A DNA stretch of 64,000 nt from Curtobacterium pusillum (GTDB taxonomy: Bacteria > Actinomycetota > Actinomycetes > Actinomycetales > Microbacteriaceae): the NCBI GenBank assembly GCA_002025645.1, contig CP018783.1:2480001-2544000 (forward strand), written 5' to 3'. Shown piece by piece: positions 22,912 to 30,626 of the stretch. The notes below the pieces were generated by a model. It saw only the letters and a list, made by a program, of their open reading frames with translations. It ran no database searches and had not been told where the DNA came from. The number at the start of each line of letters is the position of its first letter. Positions within the stretch are counted from its first letter, which is position 1. A program made the position numbers and the translations under genes.

Positions 22912-24243
22912 ACCGGCGTCGCGACCGCCTGCGGTGCTGTCCGCCCGGTCGGTGCTGTCCGTCACGTCGGCGTTCCGGGCCTGGAGGCGCGGCTCACCGC
23001 CGCCGTCCACGTCGCCACCCCGGCGGGTCGGCCGGGCGGCGGCGCCGCGCTCACGGGCGGCGCCGGACGCGAGTCCCGCCGCGATGATGAACACGAAGAC
23101 CACCAGGAGCGCACCGAGCAGTCCCACGTGCTCGCCGAGGAACCCGATGAGCGGCGGGCCCGCGAGGAACGCCACGTACCCGATCGTCGCGACGGCGCTG
23201 ACGCGGGCGGCGGCGGTCCGGGGATCGTCGGCAGCGGCGGACATGCCCATCGGGAACCCGAGGCTCGCACCGAGACCCCAGAGCACGACTCCGACGATCG
23301 CGAGCGGCACGTTGTCGATGAAGATGAGCATGCCGAGGCCGATGACCGCGACGGCGGCGCTGATGCGGAGGACCGGCACCCGCCCGAACCGGTCGATGAG
23401 CGGGCTGCCGGCGACCCGGCCGACCGTCATGGCGGCGAGGAAGACCGTGAGGACGGCGGCGCCCGCGGCGTTGTCGAGGCCGTGTCCGTCGATCATCGCC
23501 AGCGGCAGCCAGTCGTTCGCCGAGCCCTCGGCCAGCGCCATGCCGAGCACGATCACGCCGATGAGCAGGGTCGACGGCTGGGCCCAGACCTGCCAGCGGC
23601 TGACCGGAGTGGGCACCGGGCTGGTGTCCGTGGCGTCGTGCTCCTCGAACCGGTGCTCGTCCTGGAACCTCGTGACGGCGACGAGCATCGCGGCGCTCGT
23701 GACGACGACGAGGACGATGAAGTGCCACGCGACCGGGACCTCGAGCGCCTCGGCGAGGGCTCCGAGGCCGGCGCCGGCGAGCGTGCCGAGGCTGAAGGCA
23801 GCGTGGAACAGCGGCATGATCGTGCGCCCGCCGGCCTTCTCGGCAGCGGCGCCGGAGACGTTCATCGACACGTCGCACAGGCCGTTGCCGAACCCGAACG
23901 CGATGAGCGCGATCCAGATGGCGGCGAAGCCCCACCCGAGGCTCACCGCCAGTCCGGCGAAGACCATCCCGAGGGCCAGGCACGCTGCGGCCACCTGGAC
24001 ACCCCGGCGCGCGCCGAGCTTCGCGACGATGTGCCCGGCGAAGGTCAGGCCGCCGATCGAACCGACCGCCATGCCGAGCACGAGCAGGCCCATCTCGAAG
24101 GTGCTCGCTCCGAGGGAGTCGCGGACGCTCGGGATCCGGCCGAGCCACGTCGCGATGTCCAGGCCGGACAGGGTGAACACGACGAACACCGCGGTGATCC
24201 AGGCCCGTGTCGAGGGTGTGGTGCGGACGGACGTCGTCGTCAT
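22909..24243 (-). CDS. MFS transporter, YbjJ/fucose-permease-like
   Basis: The 444-residue protein is a paralogue of the permease at 14111-15319 and shares motifs such as GSANDWLPLAMIDGHG and ARVSAVATIGYVAFLAGPP. About twelve hydrophobic helices are visible. The hydrophilic C-terminal tail of roughly 50 residues includes PRLQARN, encoded by a copy of the dispersed repeat, so the tail may be a recent extension. It starts 93 bases from the divergent lacI-type gene across a perfect palindrome at 24293-24310. With the secreted hexosaminidase in that operon, amino-sugar import is a plausible role. Confidence 0.88.
   Translation of the reverse strand: MTTTSVRTTPSTRAWITAVFVVFTLSGLDIATWLGRIPSVRDSLGASTFEMGLLVLGMAVGSIGGLTFAGHIVAKLGARRGVQVAAACLALGMVFAGLAVSLGWGFAAIWIALIAFGFGNGLCDVSMNVSGAAAEKAGGRTIMPLFHAAFSLGTLAGAGLGALAEALEVPVAWHFIVLVVVTSAAMLVAVTRFQDEHRFEEHDATDTSPVPTPVSRWQVWAQPSTLLIGVIVLGMALAEGSANDWLPLAMIDGHGLDNAAGAAVLTVFLAAMTVGRVAGSPLIDRFGRVPVLRISAAVAVIGLGMLIFIDNVPLAIVGVVLWGLGASLGFPMGMSAAADDPRTAAARVSAVATIGYVAFLAGPPLIGFLGEHVGLLGALLVVFVFIIAAGLASGAARERGAAARPTRRGGDVDGGGEPRLQARNADVTDSTDRADSTAGGRDAG
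22975..22992 (-). repeat. Dispersed repeat, variant copy in the permease C-terminal tail
   Basis: The minus-oriented copy carries one extra G compared with the 17-bp consensus and is translated as part of PRLQARN near the end of the permease. Confidence 0.7.
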
Positions 24244-24292
24244 GGTGGTCCCATCGTGCTTCGCTGCCGTGCTGACGTGCGTGTCGCGGCTC

Positions 24293-24310
24293 GGTCGAAT
24301 CGATTCGACC
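24293..24310. promoter_or_regulatory. LacI-type operator palindrome
   Basis: GGTCGAATCGATTCGACC is a perfect 18-bp palindrome with a central CG, the symmetry expected for LacI/GalR repressors. It lies in the 93-base region between the divergent permease and lacI-type genes and could control both, including autoregulation. Confidence 0.75.
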
Positions 24311-24322
24311 GCTGTTTCCGGC

Positions 24323-24328
24323 TACGCT
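24323..24328 (+). promoter_or_regulatory. Predicted -10 box of the lacI-GH20 operon
   Basis: TACGCT ends 8 bases before the ATG at 24337 and begins 12 bases after the operator palindrome, so bound repressor would cover the promoter. Confidence 0.45.
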
Positions 24329-24336
24329 AACGGGCG

Positions 24337-25524
24337 ATGGACGAACCGGCAACAGGACCCGGCGCGTCGCGGACGGAGCACCACCGCGAGGACGCCGCCG
24401 ATGCCCCGCGCGCCGGTGCGGTCCCGGCCGGTCCCGTCCCGGGCCGGTCCCGCCGTCCCACCCTCACCGCGGTGGCCCGCGCTGCCGGGGTCGCGCCCTC
24501 GACCGCCTCGCTCGCGTTCAGTGGCAGCGGTCCGGTCTCCGAGGACGCCAAGGCCCGCGTGCTCGCCGCCGCCGCCGAGCTCGGCTACGGCGGCCCGGAC
24601 CCGCGTGCCCGTTCCCTGCGCCGCGGTCGCTCCGGCGTCATCGGCGTCGTCATGGACGAACGGCTGAGCGATGCCTTCCGCGATCCGGTGAACGTGCTGA
24701 CGCTCGACGGCATCGCCGAGGTGGCCGGAGCCGCGGGTGCTTCGCTGCTGCTCGTCCGGAGCCCCCTCGACGACGAACAGGGGGCCGTCCCACTCGTCGA
24801 CGCCCCCATGGACGCCGTCGTCCTCGTCGGATGCAACGTGCGGATCGACCCCGCGGTCGCCGTGCTCCGGCGCCGGCAGATCCCCGTCGTCGCGATCGAG
24901 GCGGACGACATCGAGGGTGCGGTGCCGATCCAGCTCGACAACCGCGAGGCCTCCCGTCGCGCGGCCGCCTTCCTGCGCGACCTCGGGCACGACGCCGTCA
25001 CCATCGTGTCGCTGCCCCTCGACGGTGCGCACCGACGCGGCCCGATCGACGCCGAGCGCGAGGCATCGGGCATCGCGTTCACGTCCCTCGAGCGCCTGCG
25101 CGGGGTCCGTGGGGTCTACCCGGACTCGGTCGCGATCGAGGCTGCCGGCAGCTCCGTGGAGGAGGGCCGGATCGCCGGCACCGCACTGTTCGCCACCGAC
25201 GGTCCCCGGCCGACCGCGGTCATCGCGCAGAGCGACGTCCTCGCCGTCGGGGTGATCTCGGCCGCGCTCGACGCCGGTCTCCGTGTGCCCGAGGACGTCA
25301 GCGTCGTCGGGTTCGACGGCATCACCGTGGACGACAGCCTGTTCCACCGCACCCGGATCCGCCAGCTGACCACGCTCGTGCAGCCGTTCGTGCAGAAGGG
25401 GCAGGCGGCCGCCCGCGCTGCCCTGGCGATGCTCGAAGGGGCCGAGCCCCAGCCGGCGGCGTTCCGATCGGAGCTCCGCATCGGGGACACGACGGGGCCG
25501 CCGCGGGACGGCGAAAGCGGGTGA
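24337..25524 (+). CDS. LacI/GalR family transcriptional regulator
   Basis: The 395-residue repressor has a hydrophilic leader of about 40 residues and then the LacI helix-turn-helix and hinge (LTAVARAAGVAPSTASLAFSG, then VSEDAKARVLAAAAELGY). The periplasmic-binding-like ligand domain follows, with RSLRRGRSGVIGVV, the effector-region QLDNREASRRAAAFLRDLG, and VVGFDGITVDD near the end. The leader is longer than normal, so a later start near residue 37 cannot be excluded. It is joined by a GTGA overlap to the hexosaminidase gene and probably senses an amino sugar or chitobiose-like ligand. Confidence 0.92.
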   Translation: MDEPATGPGASRTEHHREDAADAPRAGAVPAGPVPGRSRRPTLTAVARAAGVAPSTASLAFSGSGPVSEDAKARVLAAAAELGYGGPDPRARSLRRGRSGVIGVVMDERLSDAFRDPVNVLTLDGIAEVAGAAGASLLLVRSPLDDEQGAVPLVDAPMDAVVLVGCNVRIDPAVAVLRRRQIPVVAIEADDIEGAVPIQLDNREASRRAAAFLRDLGHDAVTIVSLPLDGAHRRGPIDAEREASGIAFTSLERLRGVRGVYPDSVAIEAAGSSVEEGRIAGTALFATDGPRPTAVIAQSDVLAVGVISAALDAGLRVPEDVSVVGFDGITVDDSLFHRTRIRQLTTLVQPFVQKGQAAARAALAMLEGAEPQPAAFRSELRIGDTTGPPRDGESG

Positions 25525-26981
25525 AGCGGAGCATCGTCGTCGGTCTCGTGGTCGCGATGGCCGCGGCAGCCGTCATCGGCGGATCGGTGGGGGCTGCCGG
25601 ACCGGATGCATCCGTTGCCCCTCCCGCCCCCTCGTCCGGAGCTCCGCGGCTGGTGGTCACGAAGGTCACCGCGAGCAGCACCACCACCTCGACAGGCGCC
25701 GTGGTGCGCACGACTGTGACGGTCACGAACACCTCGGCGGCGCGCAGGTCGGCGGTCGACGCGTGGCTCTCACTGACCGCCGGGAGCAAGCGGTACTCAC
25801 TCGGACACGCCACGGTGCAGTCACTCGCTGGGGGTGCGAGCACGACGCTCCGTGCGACGCACACCGTCCCTCCTCGTGCGCCGGCCGGGAAGTACGCGGT
25901 CCTCGCGTGCACGGGGGCGTTCTCCCCGTCGAACTGCCGCGCATCGGAGGCGAGCGTCACCACCGCTCGGGCGACCCATGCACGGCCTGACACCGGCGTG
26001 ATGCTCGACGTTGCTCGCGCCTACTACCCGGTGGCGCTGGTCAAGCAGTACATCGCGCTCCTCGCCGATCACGGCGGTCGCTTCCTGCACCTCCACCTCA
26101 CCGACGACCAGAACGTGGGAATCGAGAGCGAGGTCCTCGGGCAGACCCTCGCGAACGCCGATCTCCGGGACGGCATCTACACGAGTCGGATCACCGGTCG
26201 GTCGTTCCTCAGCGCGGCGCAGGCGCGAGAGATCTCCCGGTACGCCGCTCGACGAGGCATCGCGATCGTTCCCGAGATCGACACTCCGGGCCACATGGCT
26301 GCGGCGTTCACCCTCCTCGAGGCCGGACACGGGAAGCAGTGGGTGGACCGGATCCGTTCGGGCGAGAGCGAACTCGACACGTCAGTGCCCGAGAGCTCCG
26401 CGCTGGCGGAACGACTCCTGCAGGAGGTCACGCGGACCTTCCCGTCGAGTCGCACGGTCCACATCGGCGGCGACGAGTGGGGCGGCGACGCCACCGCTGA
26501 CGAACGCGTCCAGTGGTTGAACACGATGGCGGTCGTCGTCGGCAACCGAGCGGTGTGGGCGTGGAACGACGGGATCGACCGCTCTGCTCTCGGGGGACTG
26601 GATCCGCGTATCCACGTCACGTACTGGAGCTTCGACGGCGACACCGAGGACGCGACGGAACGCCACGAGCGCCGAGAGCGACGGGCGAGGGCGATCGACC
26701 TGTACGCCGCCGGGATCGACCTGCTGAACTACAATTCGTACTACCTCTACGAGGTGCCGACGGACCTCGATGCGGCTGACAGTGAGTACACCGTCGCCGA
26801 TCTCCGAGCGAACTGGTCGCTCCGGGCCTGGGACGGGAACTCCGGCGCTCGTCTGGCGGGTCCGATGTCGGGGGCGGCCGTCGCGATCTGGGGCGAGGAC
26901 CTCGAAGCGCCCCCCTCGGACGCCCTCCTGCGGTGGAGCGCCCCACACGTGATCGCGATGATCGAGACCGCCGGCTCGTAG
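25521..26981 (+). CDS. Secreted glycoside hydrolase family 20 beta-N-acetylhexosaminidase
   Basis: The 486-residue protein begins with a Sec signal peptide (KRSIVVGLVVAMAAAAVIGG, cleavage near residue 26). A beta-sandwich region with CARDB-like repeats (about 42-150) follows, and then the GH20 catalytic domain. That domain shows LHLHLTDDQ near 190, PEIDTPGHM near 252 and HIGGDEWGG with the Asp318-Glu319 catalytic pair. GH20 enzymes release N-acetylglucosamine or -galactosamine by substrate-assisted catalysis. The usual N-terminal GH20b domain appears to be missing or replaced. It would act outside the cell and feed the divergent permease, under the LacI protein encoded in the same operon. Confidence 0.9.
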   Translation: MKRSIVVGLVVAMAAAAVIGGSVGAAGPDASVAPPAPSSGAPRLVVTKVTASSTTTSTGAVVRTTVTVTNTSAARRSAVDAWLSLTAGSKRYSLGHATVQSLAGGASTTLRATHTVPPRAPAGKYAVLACTGAFSPSNCRASEASVTTARATHARPDTGVMLDVARAYYPVALVKQYIALLADHGGRFLHLHLTDDQNVGIESEVLGQTLANADLRDGIYTSRITGRSFLSAAQAREISRYAARRGIAIVPEIDTPGHMAAAFTLLEAGHGKQWVDRIRSGESELDTSVPESSALAERLLQEVTRTFPSSRTVHIGGDEWGGDATADERVQWLNTMAVVVGNRAVWAWNDGIDRSALGGLDPRIHVTYWSFDGDTEDATERHERRERRARAIDLYAAGIDLLNYNSYYLYEVPTDLDAADSEYTVADLRANWSLRAWDGNSGARLAGPMSGAAVAIWGEDLEAPPSDALLRWSAPHVIAMIETAGS

Positions 26982-27024
26982 GCCCCACACACCGGCGATC
27001 AGGACAGGACGGTGAGGGGTCGGT

Positions 27025-28359
27025 TCACCGCGCCAGCGCGTACTCGATCCAGCCGCGGCGGTGCGCCCGCACCCCGAGCGTCACCGCCCGCACTCCGATG
27101 TACCCGAGCGCGAACGCGGCCCACAGCCCCGCGAGGGTCCCACCCGCCCACCAGAGCAGCGGCAGGTACACGACGAGGTTGACGCCACCCGCGATCGCGA
27201 GGTACCGGGCGTCCCCGGCGCCGATCAGCACGCCGTCGAGCACGAACACGTACCCGGCGATCGGCATCCCGACGGCGATGAGCACGAGCACGGCGGGCAG
27301 CGCGCCACGCACGGCGGACGAGTCGGAGAACACCGGCCCGAGCACCCCGCTGACGGCGAGCGTGAGCACACCGAGCACCGCACCACCGGCGATCCCGAGC
27401 AGGACGAGCCGCCGGGTGACCAACCGCACGCGCGAGGGGTCGCGCGCGCCGAGGCCGTGCCCGACGAGCGCCTGTCCGGCGATCGCGAGCGCGTCGAGCG
27501 CGAACGCCAGGGTCGAGAACACCGTGAGACCCACCTGTGTGGTCGCGAGTCCGGCGGTCCCGAGCCCGGCGGCGGCCCCGACGGTCGCGAGCATCGCCAC
27601 GCGCAGCGACGCTGTCCGGAGGAACAACCACGCGCCGGAGCGCAGCGCCCGCGCGACACCGGAGGCGCCGGGGCGGAGCGGTGCTCCCGACGCACGGGCC
27701 GCCCGGACGGCGATGCGGACGTACACGATCGCCATCGCCCACTGCACGATGACGGTGCCGGCCGCCGACCCCTCGACACCCCAGCCGGCGCCGTAGATGA
27801 GGAGGGCGTTGAGCAGCCCGTTCGTGACGAAGCCGACGGTCGCGACGACGAGCGGGGTCCTCGTGTCCTGCAGCCCGCGCAACAGCCCGGTGGACGCGGT
27901 CACGACCAGGATCCCGGGGAGTCCGACGAGCGAGACCGTCAGGTACGCGGTCGCGGCCGCCGAGACGTCGGGCGACGCACCGAACAGGTCGACCAGCGGT
28001 CCCGCGAGCGGCCACCCGACGAGCGCGAGGACGACCCCCAGCCCGAGCGCCAGCCACATCCCGTCGATGCCGGCGTGCACGGCTCCGCGTCGGTCCCCGC
28101 CCCCGAGCGCCCGCGCGACGGCCGGGGTCGTCGAGTACGCCAGGAACACGAGCAGTCCGGTCACGGTCTGCAGCACGGCGCCCGCGAGTCCGACGGCAGC
28201 GAGTGGCGTCGCACCGAGGTGTCCGACGAGAGCGGTGTCGGTCAGCAGGAACAACGGCTCGACGACGAGTGCGCCGAGCGCCGGTACGGCCAGGCGGACG
28301 ATGTCGCGGTCGACCGCGCGTCGCTCGGTGGTCACTGCGGGTCGCGTCGGTCCGGGCAC
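27025..28359 (-). CDS. MATE family multidrug/sodium efflux transporter
   Basis: The roughly 444-residue protein is built of about twelve hydrophobic helices in two homologous halves. It has the MATE features LAVPALGALVVEPLFLLTDTALVGHLG at the start and GLQDTRTPLVVATVGFVTNGLLNALLIYG in the fifth and sixth helices. The second half repeats the pattern (ALAIAGQALVGHGLGARD). DinF-type MATE proteins are the closest general match. The GTG at 28359 is taken as the start; GTG 28335 is also possible. The gene is divergent from a GAP-family gene with a 17-bp repeat between them. Confidence 0.9.
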   Translation of the reverse strand: MPGPTRPAVTTERRAVDRDIVRLAVPALGALVVEPLFLLTDTALVGHLGATPLAAVGLAGAVLQTVTGLLVFLAYSTTPAVARALGGGDRRGAVHAGIDGMWLALGLGVVLALVGWPLAGPLVDLFGASPDVSAAATAYLTVSLVGLPGILVVTASTGLLRGLQDTRTPLVVATVGFVTNGLLNALLIYGAGWGVEGSAAGTVIVQWAMAIVYVRIAVRAARASGAPLRPGASGVARALRSGAWLFLRTASLRVAMLATVGAAAGLGTAGLATTQVGLTVFSTLAFALDALAIAGQALVGHGLGARDPSRVRLVTRRLVLLGIAGGAVLGVLTLAVSGVLGPVFSDSSAVRGALPAVLVLIAVGMPIAGYVFVLDGVLIGAGDARYLAIAGGVNLVVYLPLLWWAGGTLAGLWAAFALGYIGVRAVTLGVRAHRRGWIEYALAR

Positions 28360-28447
28360 CGACCCATTCTGGCCGTGCTGCGGACCGTGCGCGGCGCGCG
28401 CAGTGCGGCGACCACCCCGCTGGCCGCGCGGACGGGGCGGAGCCGAC

Positions 28448-28464
28448 CCGCGCCTCCAGGCCGG
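28448..28464 (+). repeat. Dispersed 17-bp repeat, exact copy between divergent genes
   Basis: CCGCGCCTCCAGGCCGG lies in the divergent gap between the MATE and GAP-family genes and ends two bases before the predicted -10 box TACGCT at 28467-28472. Confidence 0.85.
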
Positions 28465-28466
28465 GA

Positions 28467-28472
28467 TACGCT
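28467..28472 (+). promoter_or_regulatory. Predicted -10 box of the GAP-family gene
   Basis: TACGCT ends 6 bases before the GTG start at 28479, as expected for a leaderless mRNA. Confidence 0.5.
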
Positions 28473-28478
28473 CCGAGC

Positions 28479-29141
28479 GTGGACATCGCCGCACTGGTGC
28501 CGGCAGCGGTCGGCATCGCGCTCAGCCCCCTGCCGGTGGCGTCGGTCGTGTTCCTGCTCGGGCACCGGCGCGGCTACGGCTCGGCCGTCGCGTGTGCGGC
28601 GGGCTGGATGGCAGCGGTGGCGGTCGCCCTCGTCATCGCGGTCTCCGTGGGTGAACGGCTCCCGGCGCCGACGGAGGACGGCCCGCCGGTGCAGGCGCTG
28701 GTCGCGCTCGTCGCCTCGGTGGTGCTCGTCGTGCTCGCCGCGTGGCAGTGGGTGCGCCGCCGTCTGCCCGACGGCTCACCGGCGAGCACGCGGTGGGCGG
28801 ACGCGATGGAGGCACTCGGTCCGGGGCGTGCCTTCGGCCTCGGGGCGCTGCTGTTCGTCAGCCCGAAGTCGGTCGTCCTGGCGTTCGCGGCCGGCTTGAC
28901 GCTCGGCGACGCGGACCCGCGGGCCGCCCTGACGGTCGTCGTCGGAGCGGTGTTCGTGCTCGCGTCCGGCATCGTCGTTCTGCTGCCGGTCGTCCTCGCC
29001 GTCGCGCTCGGCCGACGGGCCGAGCGGCCGCTCGAGGCCATGCGCTCGTGGATCGCGCGGTGGGGTGCGCACGCCCTCGTCGTGGTCCTGGTCGTCCTCG
29101 GGGTCGTGCAACTCGTCATCGGGCTGACCGGGCTGCGCTGA
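28479..29141 (+). CDS. GAP (Sap/LysE-like) family membrane protein
   Basis: The 220-residue protein has six predicted membrane helices. It shows the signature of the GAP family: IALSPLPVASVVFLLGHRRG in helix one and FVSPKSVVLAFAAG in the middle. Relatives include the mycobacterial sulfolipid-1-addressing protein Sap; a small-molecule or lipid export role is generally assumed. The GTG at 28479 is supported by the TACGCT box just upstream. The next plus-strand gene is distant, so it is monocistronic. Confidence 0.8.
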   Translation: MDIAALVPAAVGIALSPLPVASVVFLLGHRRGYGSAVACAAGWMAAVAVALVIAVSVGERLPAPTEDGPPVQALVALVASVVLVVLAAWQWVRRRLPDGSPASTRWADAMEALGPGRAFGLGALLFVSPKSVVLAFAAGLTLGDADPRAALTVVVGAVFVLASGIVVLLPVVLAVALGRRAERPLEAMRSWIARWGAHALVVVLVVLGVVQLVIGLTGLR

Positions 29142-29144
29142 GCG

Positions 29145-29161
29145 CGGGCCTGGAGGCGCGA
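29145..29161 (-). repeat. Dispersed repeat, near-exact copy after the GAP-family gene
   Basis: CGGGCCTGGAGGCGCGA matches the reverse-complement consensus at 15 of 17 positions. It starts three bases after the stop codon, the same placement as the copy at 20016. Confidence 0.75.
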
Positions 29162-29201
29162 CCCGCCTCGACACGTCGGGTGCCGGGACGAGACGGCCGG
29201 G

Positions 29202-30545
29202 TCAGTCCTGGCGCGGATCCGCCGGGATGCCGCCGGTCGCCGCGTGCGCGGCGTCGGACGCCGTCGGCGTCGGCGTCGGCTCGTCGGTGCCGCGTGCCCG
29301 GCCGACGAGGTCCATCAGGTGGTAGACCACGATCGCCGCGACGGTGCCGAGGATGATGCCGCCGAAGCTCGCCGCACCGAAGGAGAACGTGAAGTCCGCG
29401 ATCCCGATGATGAGCGCGATGCCCGCGGTGAGCTGGTTCTTCGGCTTCGAGAAGTCGACGCGGTTCTCGACCCAGATCCGGATGCCGATGACGCCGATGA
29501 GTCCGTAGAGCGCGGTGGTCGCGCCGCCGAGGACCCCCGGCGGGACCGACGAGATGACGGCACCGATCTTCGGGGAGAGCCCGAGCAGCACGGCGACGAT
29601 CGCCGCCACCCAGTACGCCGCCGTGGAGAACACCCGGGTCGCGGCCATCACGCCGATGTTCTCGCCGTACGTGGTGGTCGCCGAGCCGCCGCCGAGGCCG
29701 GCGAGCACGGTGGAGACGCCGTCCGCGAAGAGCGCCCGACCGGTGAGCGGGGTGAGGTCGCGGCCGGTCAGCTGCCCGACGCCCTTCACGTGCCCGACGT
29801 TCTCGGCGACGAGCGCGAGGACGACCGGCACGAACGCCAGGTAGATCGCGAGCTGCGACGGGTCGAACGCGGGGGCCGTGAACTCCGGCAGGCCGATCCA
29901 CGCTGCCTTGTGGACGGCGGCGAACGAGACCTCGCCGGCGATGAGCGCCGCGACGTACCCGACGACGACGCCGATCACGATCGACAGCCGTCCGATTAGC
30001 CCCTTGAACAGGACCGTCACCAGGATGATCGCGCCGAGGGTGATGAGTGCCACCACCGGTGCCTTCGTGAAGTTGTCGCGGGCCGCCGGCGCGAGGTTGA
30101 ACCCGATGAGCGCCACGATCGCTCCGGACACGACGGGCGGCATGAGCCGGTCGATCCACCCGGCACCGGCGAGGTGCACGACCGCCCCGACGATCGCGAG
30201 CAGGGCGCCGACGACGATGATCCCGGAGAGCGCGAGTGGGATGCCGCCGATCTTCGTCGCGGCGGCGATCGGCGCGATGAAGGCGAAGGACGAGCCGAGG
30301 TAGCTCGGCAGGCGGTTCCCGGTGATCAGCAGGAACAGGATCGTGCCGATGCCACTGAAGAGCAGCGTCGTCGACGGCGGGAATCCCGTCAGCAGCGGGA
30401 CGAGGAACGTCGCCCCGAACATGGCGACCACGTGCTGCACGCCCAGGCCGATCGTCCGGCCCCAGGTGAGGCGCTCGTCCGGCGCCACGATCGTTCTCGC
30501 GGAGACGGTCGCGCCGTCCCCGTGCAGCTTCCACGGAAGTCCCAT
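29202..30545 (-). CDS. NCS2 family uracil/xanthine permease
   Basis: The 447-residue membrane protein has the NCS2 pattern of fourteen helices: LTWGRTIGLGVQHVVAMFGATFLVPLLTG at the start, SSFAFIAPI in the third helix region, and the substrate-site motif VALVAENVGHVKGVGQLTGRD with the key Glu near residue 243. Such carriers import uracil or purine bases with protons. The ATG at 30543-30545 begins the conserved N terminus, and TACGGT stands 6 bases before it. The C-terminal tail is hydrophilic and Thr/Pro-rich. Confidence 0.93.
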   Translation of the reverse strand: MGLPWKLHGDGATVSARTIVAPDERLTWGRTIGLGVQHVVAMFGATFLVPLLTGFPPSTTLLFSGIGTILFLLITGNRLPSYLGSSFAFIAPIAAATKIGGIPLALSGIIVVGALLAIVGAVVHLAGAGWIDRLMPPVVSGAIVALIGFNLAPAARDNFTKAPVVALITLGAIILVTVLFKGLIGRLSIVIGVVVGYVAALIAGEVSFAAVHKAAWIGLPEFTAPAFDPSQLAIYLAFVPVVLALVAENVGHVKGVGQLTGRDLTPLTGRALFADGVSTVLAGLGGGSATTTYGENIGVMAATRVFSTAAYWVAAIVAVLLGLSPKIGAVISSVPPGVLGGATTALYGLIGVIGIRIWVENRVDFSKPKNQLTAGIALIIGIADFTFSFGAASFGGIILGTVAAIVVYHLMDLVGRARGTDEPTPTPTASDAAHAATGGIPADPRQD

Positions 30546-30551
30546 GCGACG

Positions 30552-30557
30552 ACCGTA
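30552..30557 (-). promoter_or_regulatory. Predicted -10 box of the NCS2 permease gene
   Basis: TACGGT on the minus strand ends 6 bases before the ATG at 30545. No ribosome site is present. Confidence 0.5.
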
Positions 30558-30613
30558 CCGGCACGTCTCCACCGGTGACGGCAGGCGTCCTGCTCGGACA
30601 GGGCAGCGGTGGC

Positions 30614-30619
30614 TATCGT
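30614..30619 (+). promoter_or_regulatory. Predicted -10 box of the M13 peptidase gene
   Basis: TATCGT ends 7 bases before the ATG at 30627, again without a Shine-Dalgarno sequence. Confidence 0.5.
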
Positions 30620-30626
30620 GGACCGC

